From contig JAKOVB010000174.1 in NCBI GenBank assembly GCA_029782295.1, positions 1-64,000 on the forward strand: a stretch of 64,000 nucleotides of DNA. Direction: 5' to 3'. The DNA comes from Pseudomonadota bacterium (lineage in GTDB: Bacteria; Pseudomonadota; Gammaproteobacteria; Burkholderiales; Methylophilaceae). Numbering within the stretch: the stretch's first letter is position 1; every line of letters starts with the position of its first letter. Under the pieces are notes generated by a model, which was given only the letters and a program-made list of their open reading frames with translations, was not told the origin of the DNA and did no database searches. Shown piece after piece: positions 17,706 through 25,867 of this stretch. Made by a program: the position numbers and the translations under genes.

Positions 17706-18671
17706 TTAGTCCTCATCGGCCACCGCACGCTTGCCGAATTCGGCCTTGAGAACAAAGCTCCCCGTCGCGGCGTACCGCTCTCCCACTGCAAGGCCTTCAA
17801 CGATCTGCGTCGTTTGCGTGTCCTGGCGGCCAAGTGTGACCAGACGCGGAACAAACCCCTCCGGCCCCTGCACGAAGACGACCGTGCGATCCTCCAGTGT
17901 CTGTAAGGCCTCGGTCTGCACCGCGACGGGCACGGATTCCTCGCGAACCACAACCTCGCCCGTGACGAATTGACCGGGCGTCCACAGCCCCTGCGCGTTC
18001 GCGAGCGGGACGCGCGCGAGGAGCGTCTGCTCTGCGGCCGAACCCAACGCACCGACCAGCGCGATGTGGCCCGGCGCGCGTGCGTTGCCGTCACTGGCGA
18101 TGATGACCACCTCTTGCGCCGTCTTGACGCGGACGCGATCGCGAGGGAAAAGCGTCAGGTCCGCCCAGACCTGCGAGAAATCCGAGACCGTGAACAGCGG
18201 CTCACTGCCCGCTGTTTCTCCGGGATTGGCCATGCGTGCGGTGACTACGCCCGCGATCGGGGCCGTGAGCACGTAGTCCTCGAGACTGTCGCTGCTCTCA
18301 ATCTTCGCGAGCGCTTCGCCTTGTTGAGTGCGATCGCCCACGTTCTTGGTGACGGACTTCACCATGCCGGGATAGCGTGCTGCGATCGTGCGCACACGCG
18401 CGGTGTCCACTTTGATGGTGCCGTACAACGACAGCACTTCCCGCACGGTGGCCGGTCCGGCCGTGGCCACCGTGAGGCCGATCGCCTGGGCGGATTGGGG
18501 CGAGATCGTGACGCTCCTGACCGGCGCTGCACGATGGGGGTTTTCGGCCGTCGCCGCCGTCGGCGCGGCTTCATGTTCAGCGGGTTCACTTCCTGCGGGC
18601 GCAGGGGATCCGCCCCCGCAGCTGGAGAGCGCGATCGACCCTGCGAGTATCGCGAACCCGACTCGTTTCAT
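17706..18671 (-). CDS. czcB: CzcB-like periplasmic adaptor lipoprotein (second copy)
   Basis: Membrane-fusion protein of 321 aa. A lipoprotein signal ends in IALSSCGGG. The lipoyl-like region is GDRTQQGEALAKIESSDSLE and APIAGVVTARMANPGETAG. The start at 18671 was chosen because it begins the lipoprotein signal; the much longer frame upstream is the shadow of czcC. It connects the CzcA pump at 14518 with the CzcC channel encoded 88 bp upstream. Confidence 0.9.
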   Translation of the reverse strand: MKRVGFAILAGSIALSSCGGGSPAPAGSEPAEHEAAPTAATAENPHRAAPVRSVTISPQSAQAIGLTVATAGPATVREVLSLYGTIKVDTARVRTIAARYPGMVKSVTKNVGDRTQQGEALAKIESSDSLEDYVLTAPIAGVVTARMANPGETAGSEPLFTVSDFSQVWADLTLFPRDRVRVKTAQEVVIIASDGNARAPGHIALVGALGSAAEQTLLARVPLANAQGLWTPGQFVTGEVVVREESVPVAVQTEALQTLEDRTVVFVQGPEGFVPRLVTLGRQDTQTTQIVEGLAVGERYAATGSFVLKAEFGKRAVADED

Positions 18672-18759
18672 TTTGCCCCCTGTGGCATCGCGGCCTCGCA
18701 CCCTGTTTGATGTCACACGCAATTCATCACCTCTTATTAATTCACTACCCGTGCTCGCC

Positions 18760-20094
18760 CTATGGAGTGGTCGGACTGGAACTACGGCCGGCGCGCACCG
18801 CAGCTCCACCGAGCACGCGCTCCAATTCAGCGAGCGCACGCCGATACCGCGCCTCCTCGGTAATGAGCTCGATCTGCGCATCCGTTGCGGTCTGCCGGGC
18901 GGTGGTGACCTCGAGCAGGGAAAATCGGCCCAGGCGATAGCCGTGCTCGAGGACGTCAGCGGCGTCCAAAGCCGCCGGCAACACCTCGCGGGAGAGCGTG
19001 CCGATCGCGCGGTGACTGCTCTGCACTTCCCCCCAGGCATCAGTGAGGACTGCGCCGACTTGCGTGCGTGCGGCATCCACGCGGGCCTTCGCCGCCTCAA
19101 GTTCCGCGTTCGCTTCGCGGATGATGGGGCGGCTGTAGCGACGAGTGCCCAGCGGCAGCGACCAGGACAGCACAAAGGCCTCGGTGTGCAGTTCCTGCAA
19201 GCGCCGCGTTCCCGCCGCGACGTGCACATCGGCCACCGCGGTCGCGTGTGCCACCTGCACGCGCGCCTGCGCCAGCTCCGCCTCGCGTTGCGCAACGCGC
19301 ACCGGCGCAGCCGACTCGATGGCGCCGAACAGCGCACTTTCCTGCGGTAGTGGAATCGCTTCAGCAAGATCCCCTTGCAGCGCTCCGATACTCCATTCCG
19401 GCTGGCCGATCACCGCAGCCAGTCCCTGCTGTGCCAGGGTGCGCGCGGCCTGCTCCTGCTCAAACGCCAATTGGGCTCGGGCGAGCGCGGCCCGCAGGCT
19501 CGCCTGCTCGGCCCGCGAGGCGCGACCCGAAGCCACCCGATGCTCGGCCACCGGGGCGAGGCCCTCGATCAATTGCACTTGCCTTGCGCGAATCTCCGCG
19601 AGCGCTTGATGCTCGAGCGCATCCGCGAAGCGCCGCGTGACTTCGGCAATGAGCTCGCGTTCGCGGCTGGCGAGATCTTCGGCGAGCACCGCCGTTTCAC
19701 GATCGGCCACGTTCAGACGCGCCGCGCGCTTGCCGCCCCGTTCGAGGGTTCGGCCGAGCTCAACAGTTGCCTCCGCGGCGCGCACACCGGCGGTTTCATT
19801 GCGGCCCAGAATATTTTCTGCGGTCGTCGAGAGTTCCCAGGGCGGACGCTGCCCGGCCTGATCGCGCCGGGCCTCACTTGCCGCCCGTTCGTGGGGCGCC
19901 GAGGCGAGCAGGGGGCTGTGCGCGAGTGCCGTCTCAATGGCGTGGGCGAGCGTGCGCGCGGAGTCAGAGGCATCCGCTGCGCCCGTTTCGGCGGAGTACG
20001 AGGCGATGACGCCGCCGAGCGATGTCATCGCAAAGGTCAGTATCACAACAGCACGCCTCGCGCGTGCGGGAGTGCGCGAGTCGGGTGCACTCAT
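18760..20094 (-). CDS. czcC: CzcC-like outer-membrane efflux channel
   Basis: TolC-family protein of 444 aa with two repeated OEP domains. A signal peptide ends near SYSAETG. Recognizable parts are LAHAIETALAHSPLLASAPHE, ELGRTLERGGKRAARLNVAD, and the C-terminal LEHGYRLGRFSLLEVTTARQ. This is the intact counterpart of the damaged czcC at 7452-8341 and is the only complete channel gene of this type in the window, so it may serve both pumps. The ATG overlaps the upstream kinase stop by 4 bp (ATGA). Confidence 0.9.
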   Translation of the reverse strand: MSAPDSRTPARARRAVVILTFAMTSLGGVIASYSAETGAADASDSARTLAHAIETALAHSPLLASAPHERAASEARRDQAGQRPPWELSTTAENILGRNETAGVRAAEATVELGRTLERGGKRAARLNVADRETAVLAEDLASRERELIAEVTRRFADALEHQALAEIRARQVQLIEGLAPVAEHRVASGRASRAEQASLRAALARAQLAFEQEQAARTLAQQGLAAVIGQPEWSIGALQGDLAEAIPLPQESALFGAIESAAPVRVAQREAELAQARVQVAHATAVADVHVAAGTRRLQELHTEAFVLSWSLPLGTRRYSRPIIREANAELEAAKARVDAARTQVGAVLTDAWGEVQSSHRAIGTLSREVLPAALDAADVLEHGYRLGRFSLLEVTTARQTATDAQIELITEEARYRRALAELERVLGGAAVRAGRSSSPTTP

Positions 20095-21506
20095 GCGTCG
20101 TTGAGCCTCGATGTCCCGGGCAACGAGCATTCGGGAAACGCGACCGCCACGCACAGACCACTTCCAAAACGCGAATCCCGTAACTCGACGGTGGCACAAT
20201 GGAGTTCGGCGATACGCCAAACGATCGGGAGTCCCAGACCACTGCCATCCGTGTCGGCCGCATGACCGCGCCGAAATCGCTTGAAGACCGTCTCGCGCTC
20301 GGCTGGGGCAATCCCCGGACCCGAATCACTGACTTCGAGCCGCGCGCCCGATGCTTCACCACGCAGCCGCACTTCGACCTGACCGCCGGCGGGGGTATAG
20401 CGAAAAGCATTGTCGATGAGGTTGCGGACCAAGGCCCGTACCGCCGGCTCCCACCCCAGCACGTGAAGCGGGGAGGTCTGCGCAATCACCGAGATTTCGA
20501 GATCCTTGTCCGCCGCCAGCAGCGCTGCCTCCTCCACTTCCGCACGCGCGCACGCCTCGAGATCTACGACATCGCGCTCGGTTTCGCGCTCGGCAGATTC
20601 CCAGCGCGCCAGCTCCAGAAACTGCTTCACCAGACGATTGAGGCGCTGCAATCCCTCGTGCGTGCGCCCGAGGGCGAGCTCGCGTAAGTCGTCGGACTCG
20701 GCGGCCACCGCATTTTCCAGATGCAGGAGCGCGGCGGCGAGTGGCGTGCGCAGCTGATGCGCGGCATCGGCGGTGAATTGTCGCTCGCGATCCAGCATCG
20801 CGCGCATCCGACCCAGCAATCCATTCAGCGAGTCGAGCACTGGTTTGAGCTCGCGCGGCGGCTGAGCGACTTCAATCAACGTGGCCTCTTCCGGCGCGCG
20901 CGCGGACAGGTCGCGCGACAGCGCGTTGAGTGGCCGCAGCGCGCGGCGCACCGCCCAGCCCACGAGCAACGCGAGCACCGGCAGCGCAATGAGCATCGGC
21001 GTCACGTGCTCGATGAGTAGACTGTGCGCAATGCTGTTGCGGCTGTCATAGCGTTCGGCAACACGAATCGTGTCGCCATCGTTCTCGTGCAACGTGAACA
21101 CCCGCCAGCGCGTGCCCTCGAGGATGACATCGGCGAAGCCTTGCGGCGCTGCCTTCATCGGCACGCCCTGAAAGTTGTCACTCGTGATGCGCAGCTGGTC
21201 TTGCGCGTTCCAGTATTGAAAGCCGAGGAGCGCCTCATACGCGTGCCCGCGATCGGTCACCGTGGGCTGCGGGAAGGGGCTATGCCACACGAGCACGTCC
21301 AACGCGGCCTTGGGTTGCGGATCGCGCAAGCCGGCATTTTCGGCGAGCACGTCGATCGTGCGGGTCGCCTGCACCAGGCGCGCATCGCCGAGCTCGTCGA
21401 ATTCCTGCACAGACTTGCGGTAGCTCAGGACACCCAGCGGCACGACGACAATGGCGATGACGGCCAGAACGGCAATGGTCACGCGCGCACGCAGGGAGCC
21501 CATCAT
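20091..21506 (-). CDS. Sensor histidine kinase of the czc operon (QseC/CzcS-like)
   Basis: Inner-membrane sensor of 471 aa. Segments near residues 8-28 and 165-185 flank a periplasmic domain. Then follow HAMP, the phospho-acceptor site (ADAAHQLRTPLAAALLHLE) and an ATPase domain (VRNLIDNAFRYTPAGGQ, VSDSGPGIAPAER, GSGLGLPIVWRIAELH). It is encoded between its response regulator (ATGA overlap) and czcC (ATGA overlap). This suggests that it controls the pump genes, probably in response to periplasmic metal. The signal itself cannot be read from the sequence. Confidence 0.9.
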   Translation of the reverse strand: MMGSLRARVTIAVLAVIAIVVVPLGVLSYRKSVQEFDELGDARLVQATRTIDVLAENAGLRDPQPKAALDVLVWHSPFPQPTVTDRGHAYEALLGFQYWNAQDQLRITSDNFQGVPMKAAPQGFADVILEGTRWRVFTLHENDGDTIRVAERYDSRNSIAHSLLIEHVTPMLIALPVLALLVGWAVRRALRPLNALSRDLSARAPEEATLIEVAQPPRELKPVLDSLNGLLGRMRAMLDRERQFTADAAHQLRTPLAAALLHLENAVAAESDDLRELALGRTHEGLQRLNRLVKQFLELARWESAERETERDVVDLEACARAEVEEAALLAADKDLEISVIAQTSPLHVLGWEPAVRALVRNLIDNAFRYTPAGGQVEVRLRGEASGARLEVSDSGPGIAPAERETVFKRFRRGHAADTDGSGLGLPIVWRIAELHCATVELRDSRFGSGLCVAVAFPECSLPGTSRLNDA

Positions 21507-22186
21507 CGTGCGCTCGCCTTCGGCTGGCTCTCATTCGCGAGCAAATACCCAAACCCGCGCACGGTCCGAATGAGCGAGGGCGCAAGCTTTCGACGCAGCG
21601 CATGAATGTGCACTTCGAGGGTATTGCTCTCCGCTCCGCCCTCGGCACCGTAAAGCGCATTCGTCAACACTTCGCGTGATACGGCACGTCCCGCTCGCTC
21701 GGCTAGCGCGCGCAATAGCGCGAACTCGCGCCGGGACAACTCAACTGCGGAGCCCTGAAAGGTTGCATGTGCATTCAACGTATCGAGACACAGAGCGCCG
21801 ACGACCGTTAAATTTCTCGATTGTCCTAACGCGCGTCGATGCAGCGCCCGCATCCGTGCGGCCAGTTCATCGAGGTGAAAGGGTTTGTTCAGGTAATCGT
21901 CGGCGCCGGCATCCAGACCGTGGATGCGATCGGTCAATTCATCTCGTGCCGTGATGATCAGAACGGGAACATGGCGGGACTCGGCGCGCAGGGCCTCCAG
22001 CACCTTAATGCCTTCCATGCGCGGCAGTCCCAAATCGAGCAGGATGAGATCGAAGGGATTGGTGCGCGCCGCGGAGAGACCCGCGTGCCCGTCGCGCACC
22101 CATACCGAGGTGTGATTCCAGCGGGCGAGCGCCATTTCGATCGCCTGACCCAGCAAAGCATCATCTTCAACAAGCAGAACGTGCAT
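21503..22186 (-). CDS. OmpR-family response regulator of the czc operon (QseB/CzcR-like)
   Basis: Protein of 227 aa. The receiver domain has the acidic pair VEDD, phospho-acceptor Asp in LILLDLGLPRMEG, and Lys in YLNKPF. The C-terminal winged helix ends with EVHIHALRRKLAP and IRTVRGFGYLL. The start MHVLLVEDD at 22186 was chosen as the natural beginning of the receiver. Direct repeats with 11-bp period (22346-22361) upstream could be its own binding site. A MerR-type promoter (22425-22455) points at this gene from 240 bp upstream. Confidence 0.9.
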   Translation of the reverse strand: MHVLLVEDDALLGQAIEMALARWNHTSVWVRDGHAGLSAARTNPFDLILLDLGLPRMEGIKVLEALRAESRHVPVLIITARDELTDRIHGLDAGADDYLNKPFHLDELAARMRALHRRALGQSRNLTVVGALCLDTLNAHATFQGSAVELSRREFALLRALAERAGRAVSREVLTNALYGAEGGAESNTLEVHIHALRRKLAPSLIRTVRGFGYLLANESQPKASAR

Positions 22187-22345
22187 GGGATTTGTCGATG
22201 AGTAGCAGCAAAAAAACGGGCTACCGGAAGCATTCCGAGCCGCCCGGCCCGCTACGGTGACACCGTTGCACACCCCATGACCTTCGGATTGCACGCTTTG
22301 TCTCCGGCTCCCGCGTCCATTAGTCTTGATGCTAGCTAAATTACC

Positions 22346-22361
22346 TTAGCCGAACCTTAAG
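22346..22361. promoter_or_regulatory. Tandem 11-bp repeat, possible response-regulator site
   Basis: TTAGC (22346-22350) and TTAAG (22357-22361) begin exactly 11 bp apart, the spacing used by OmpR/PmrA-type dimers bound to direct repeats. They lie upstream of the czc response regulator. The overlapping dyad CGAAC-N5-GTTCG (22351-22365) may also matter. Similar repeats occur at 59099-59114 and 61899-61914. Confidence 0.4.
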
Positions 22362-22424
22362 TTCGCCGAGCGAGCCATTTCCGTCAGCCATTAAACAGCC
22401 TTCAGTTGCAGGAATCAGGCGCGT

Positions 22425-22455
22425 ATTTCATAGTCTGTAGCTACTACAGGGTCAA
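22425..22455 (-). promoter_or_regulatory. MerR-type promoter/operator pointing at the second czc operon
   Basis: Minus strand -35 TTGACC (22455-22450) and -10 TGAAAT (22430-22425) are separated by 19 bp. The dyad TCTGTAG-N3-CTACAGG lies in the spacer. It is divergent from the merR gene at 22471. The minus-strand transcript meets only a 16-codon frame (22391-22341) before the response regulator at 22186. Confidence 0.75.
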
Positions 22456-22470
22456 GTGTGGAAATAAACC

Positions 22471-22932
22471 GTGAAAAAGACGATCAAAATCGGTGAGCTT
22501 GCGCGTCGCGCGGAAGTGCCTGTTGAAACGATCCGGTACTATGAGCGCGAGGGCTTGCTACACAAGCCTATTCGCAGCGAAGGCAACTATCGGCTTTACA
22601 CGGAAGTGCACCGCGACCGGTTGTCATTCATCCGGCACTGCCGCGCACTCGATATGACACTCGATGAGATTCGCAAGCTGCTGCGGGTCAAGGACGCGCC
22701 GGAGGATCCGTGTAAAGAAATCGATGCCTTGCTCGATGCCCACATTGGCCATGTCATAGAACGCATTGCCGAACTGCAACGATTGAAGACGCAGCTCAAG
22801 ACCTTAAGAGCGCAGTGCGGATCGCCACGAATGAGCAAAGACTGTGGGATTCTTACCGGACTATCGAGACGCGTGGCGCTGAGCTCTGATTCTGTCGTTC
22901 ACGGTCGAGCGCGCGGTACGCACGGACGTTGA
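22471..22932 (+). CDS. MerR-family Pb/Cd/Zn-responsive regulator (second intact copy)
   Basis: Regulator of 153 aa with a typical MerR winged helix (IKIGELARRAEVPVETIRYYE, EGNYRLY, CRALDMTLDEIRKLL). The CadR/PbrR Cys set is present: APEDPCKEI, RAQCGSP and SKDCGIL. It starts at a GTG. It is nearly identical in its first 65 codons to the decayed copy at 11310 and related to the regulator at 8422. It is divergent from the promoter at 22425-22455 and lies 40 bp upstream of the DMT transporter, which is probably in its transcript. Confidence 0.9.
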   Translation: MKKTIKIGELARRAEVPVETIRYYEREGLLHKPIRSEGNYRLYTEVHRDRLSFIRHCRALDMTLDEIRKLLRVKDAPEDPCKEIDALLDAHIGHVIERIAELQRLKTQLKTLRAQCGSPRMSKDCGILTGLSRRVALSSDSVVHGRARGTHGR

Positions 22933-22971
22933 GCGGAATATCACTCGATCCACCATGAGAGTTCCCAAACG

Positions 22972-24024
22972 ATGGCTTTGAACCAGAGTCTGCGTCAGCC
23001 CGGCATCCTCGCGGCGCTGGGTGCAGCCGTGCTGTTTGGTGCCGGCACACCGCTCGCGAAGTGGTTGCTAACTCACATCAGCCCTTGGCTACTGGCGGGA
23101 CTTCTCTATCTCGGTTCTGGTGTTGGCCTGACACTGTATCGCGGGCTCCGCCGCTCGCCCGGCGTACCGCTGCAACCCAAAGAAGGGTTGTGGTTGGCCG
23201 GCGCGATCCTGACTGGCGGAGTCTTAGGTCCGGTACTACTCATGTTCGGCCTCAGCGGAATGCCGGCCTCGGGCGCTTCGCTCCTGCTCAATGCAGAAGG
23301 CGTTTTCACCGCGCTATTGGCCTGGTTTGCGTTTCGCGAAAACGTCGATCGCCGCATTGCCTTTGGCATGGCGGCGATTGTCGCCGGGGCGATTGTGTTG
23401 AGTTGGCCGAGCCAGCTGGACTTCGGCGCGCTGTGGCCCACCCTAGCGGTGCTTGGCGCCTGTCTTGCCTGGGGCATCGACAATAATCTGACACGCAAAG
23501 TATCGCTGGCCGATGCGTCGTGGCTCGCTTCGATCAAGGGACTCTGCGCCGGCCTCGTTAATTTGACGATCGCCCTGGCGCTCGGCGCGAGTTGGCCACC
23601 GCTGCCGACTTTGGCCGGTGCGTTGTTAGTCGGTTGTCTGGCGTATGGAGTGAGTTTGGTCCTCTTCGTGGTGGGATTGCGCCACCTGGGCACCGCGCGC
23701 ACCGGCGCCTACTTCTCCGTCGCGCCCTTCGTCGGCGCACTACTGGCAATCCTGTGGCTGGGCGAGACGGTGAGTCTGTCGCTGCTGATTGCGGGAGGGC
23801 TCATGGCACTGGGTGTCTGGCTCCATCTAACCGAACACCACCACCACGAGCATACTCACGAAGCATTGGAACACGAGCACGAACACACGCATGACGAACA
23901 TCATCAGCACGACCATGACGGGCCGGTGGCACCTACGATTCGCCACAGTCATCGCCATCGGCACGAACCGCTGACCCACACCCATGCACATTTCCCGGAT
24001 GCGCATCACCGTCATGGTCATTGA
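22972..24024 (+). CDS. EamA/DMT-family transporter with a His-rich C-terminal tail
   Basis: Membrane protein of 350 aa with ten predicted segments in two EamA repeats (GAAVLFGAGTPLAKWLL, then LAWGIDNNLTRKVSLADASW). The final 65 residues form a soluble tail containing about 25 His mixed with Glu, Asp and Thr (for example EHHHHEHTHE and HRHRHEPLTHTHAH). Such tails usually bind Zn, Ni, Co or Cu. Its place behind a metal-responsive merR suggests metal export or import. The adjacent methyltransferase starts right at its stop codon. A small piece of a near-identical paralogue survives at 11561-11621. Confidence 0.85.
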   Translation: MALNQSLRQPGILAALGAAVLFGAGTPLAKWLLTHISPWLLAGLLYLGSGVGLTLYRGLRRSPGVPLQPKEGLWLAGAILTGGVLGPVLLMFGLSGMPASGASLLLNAEGVFTALLAWFAFRENVDRRIAFGMAAIVAGAIVLSWPSQLDFGALWPTLAVLGACLAWGIDNNLTRKVSLADASWLASIKGLCAGLVNLTIALALGASWPPLPTLAGALLVGCLAYGVSLVLFVVGLRHLGTARTGAYFSVAPFVGALLAILWLGETVSLSLLIAGGLMALGVWLHLTEHHHHEHTHEALEHEHEHTHDEHHQHDHDGPVAPTIRHSHRHRHEPLTHTHAHFPDAHHRHGH

Positions 24025-24627
24025 ATGAAAGGCCGCGAAAGCGGAATGCCCGAGGAGGATGCTTGGCAAGCGTTTTACGACGCCGAGTGCATCGTCAGAA
24101 AACTCGACTGCGTTAAAGACCCGGCGGACACAATTGCTGAATTCGGCTGTGGCTACGGGACCTTTACGCTACCGGTTGCCAAGCGTACCTCGGGACTTAT
24201 TCACGCCTTCGACATAGAGCCCGACTTGGTCGCGTTAGTCGATCGCAAGGCACGTGATGCCGGGCTCGCGAATATCAGGGCGGAAGTGCGCGACTTCCTC
24301 AAAGAAGGCACGGGACTTCCGCCGGGCAGCACAGATCATGCAATGGTCTACAACATTCTGCACATCGAAGATCCGATCGCTCTATTGCAGGAAGCCTATA
24401 GAATCTTGAAACCCGGCGGCTCCATGTCAATCATCCATTGGAACTATGATCCCTCGACGCCGCGCGGACCCTCGATGCACATTCGTCCGCGCCCCGAACA
24501 GTGCAGAGCCTGGGCCGAAGCGGCGGGCTTCATGTTCGTGCGAGATCAGGATCTGTCCGAATGTTGCCGTTACCATTACGGCATGCTCCTGATGCGTCCT
24601 GATCCGATGCCGGATGAATTACAGTAA
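24025..24627 (+). CDS. Class I SAM-dependent methyltransferase
   Basis: Cytosolic enzyme of 200 aa with the Rossmann SAM-binding pattern: motif I EFGCGYGTF, acidic end of strand 2 HAFDIEPDLV, and later YNILHIEDP and YRILKPGGSMSIIHW. The ATG directly follows the DMT stop; an internal Met at 24046 is an alternative. The substrate is not evident. In this setting it could methylate a metal or metalloid, or modify a small molecule carried by the DMT protein; both ideas are inference. Its 3' end overlaps the TauE/SafE gene on the other strand by 9 bp. Confidence 0.85.
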   Translation: MKGRESGMPEEDAWQAFYDAECIVRKLDCVKDPADTIAEFGCGYGTFTLPVAKRTSGLIHAFDIEPDLVALVDRKARDAGLANIRAEVRDFLKEGTGLPPGSTDHAMVYNILHIEDPIALLQEAYRILKPGGSMSIIHWNYDPSTPRGPSMHIRPRPEQCRAWAEAAGFMFVRDQDLSECCRYHYGMLLMRPDPMPDELQ

Positions 24628-25392
24628 TCCGCATACCAGTCCCGAGGCCACCGCGAAAAGCATGACGGCCACGATTTTTTGGATGCTCTTCATCGTCAGC
24701 TTTTTCAGGTAGCGGTTCCCAAACCACGCGCCGGCAAACGCGGATAACACCGCGGCAGTCAGCACCCCATAGTCAAGTTGTCCTCTTTCGCCAGCCAGCA
24801 TCCGCCCGTACATCCCCAACCGCGTGACATCGATCAAACAGGCCACCACAACCCCGGTGGCGATGAACACCTCCTTTGAAAGTCCGGACCTCGCCAGAAA
24901 TGCCGACCGCAGCGCTCCTTGCATCCCCGACAGACCGCCGAAAAAACCGCTCAACACCCCGCCCAACGGTAGAAATTTTGGAGCGAAGGACAGCTCGCAA
25001 AATCGTGGCAACAATTCACCCAGGGAAAACAAAAGCAGCAGCGAACCCACGGCCAGTTTGGCTGGCATGATAAAAACATCCCGCCCCAGGAACGAGTAAC
25101 TCGCGATCGGCCCGATGGTGGACAGCCGCAGCAACACCCACGCCCCGGCGAATGCAGCCGCGATGGCCGGCAAACCGAATACGACTACGACATGGCGGTC
25201 CGCATGCCGCCCGACCAAACCGAGCTTGAACACGCTATTGAGAAAATGCACCACTGCCGTCAATGCCACGGCCTGCTCGATTGGGTAAAACAGCGCGAAC
25301 GCCGGCAGCAGCAATGTACCCAGCCCGAAGCCCGAGAAGAAAGTAAGCCCGGAGGCGAGCAAAGCCACCGCGCAGATGAGAAGAAAGCTCAT
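24619..25392 (-). CDS. TauE/SafE-family sulfite/anion exporter
   Basis: Membrane protein of 257 aa with about eight predicted segments. TauE/SafE features include an N-terminal FFSGFGLGTLLLP, the central GVLSGFFGGLSGMQGALRSAF (repeat of the family GxxxGxxGG core), and a C-terminal repeat GAWFGNRYLKKL. Family members export sulfite, sulfoacetate or similar organosulfur anions. It is convergent with the methyltransferase. No regulatory site was recognised upstream. Confidence 0.85.
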   Translation of the reverse strand: MSFLLICAVALLASGLTFFSGFGLGTLLLPAFALFYPIEQAVALTAVVHFLNSVFKLGLVGRHADRHVVVVFGLPAIAAAFAGAWVLLRLSTIGPIASYSFLGRDVFIMPAKLAVGSLLLLFSLGELLPRFCELSFAPKFLPLGGVLSGFFGGLSGMQGALRSAFLARSGLSKEVFIATGVVVACLIDVTRLGMYGRMLAGERGQLDYGVLTAAVLSAFAGAWFGNRYLKKLTMKSIQKIVAVMLFAVASGLVCGLL

Positions 25393-25445
25393 GTCTCGTC
25401 AGTGCTCCCGGGGAAAAGAATGGTCACGTCGATTTTGAAACCGTT

Positions 25446-25640
25446 TCAAGAATTGGCCGCCCTGTGTTCCTCACGCACTGCATTCCAGACTTCCCGCGCG
25501 GCACCGGCATTCATCGTCGCAATGCCCAGCCCCACAATCAGATCGGGCCATCCGGAAAGCGTGTAGGCCGTAACGAATCCCGCTGCAATGATCGCGATGT
25601 TCGCAAAGACATCATTATAGGAGGCAGCACAAGGGCTCGT
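25446..25640 (-). pseudogene. CDF transporter C-terminal remnant
   Basis: The minus strand between the TauE/SafE gene and the sensor kinase encodes the last part of a short CDF transporter: NDVFANIAIIAAGF, then SGWPDLIVGLGIATMNAG and AAREVWNAVREEHRAANS, ending in TGA (25446-25448). No start codon or preceding membrane segments are in frame, and the sequence upstream (25640-25740) is out of frame. It matches the short CDF type whose N terminus is preserved at 10998-11231. Bases 25741-25867 show no gene. Confidence 0.75.
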
Positions 25641-25867
25641 AGGCGTAACAAACCCCTCTCATGCCCGGTGGCATCGTCGGCAATGTCGCAGGCGTTCGAG
25701 ATGAAAAAACACGATCACCGCAACGATTAAGGCGTTTGGCACGCAAACTGGCGCTTATAGAGCTGTTCAGGCAAACTGCCATTCAAAACAAGGTCTTAGA
25801 ATGCAGTCATGATCGGTCCGACGTGTAGCGGCACGGAATAATGTCTTAATTGGGATAGGGAGCGAGC

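Noticed and set aside
18672-19367. Upstream extension of the czcB frame
   Set aside because: It overlaps czcC in another frame and is Arg/Ser-rich without a domain; the lipoprotein start at 18671 fits the family.
23818-24021. CAC/CAT-rich stretch as a tandem DNA repeat
   Set aside because: It is the His-rich coding tail of the DMT transporter; no regular repeat unit is present.
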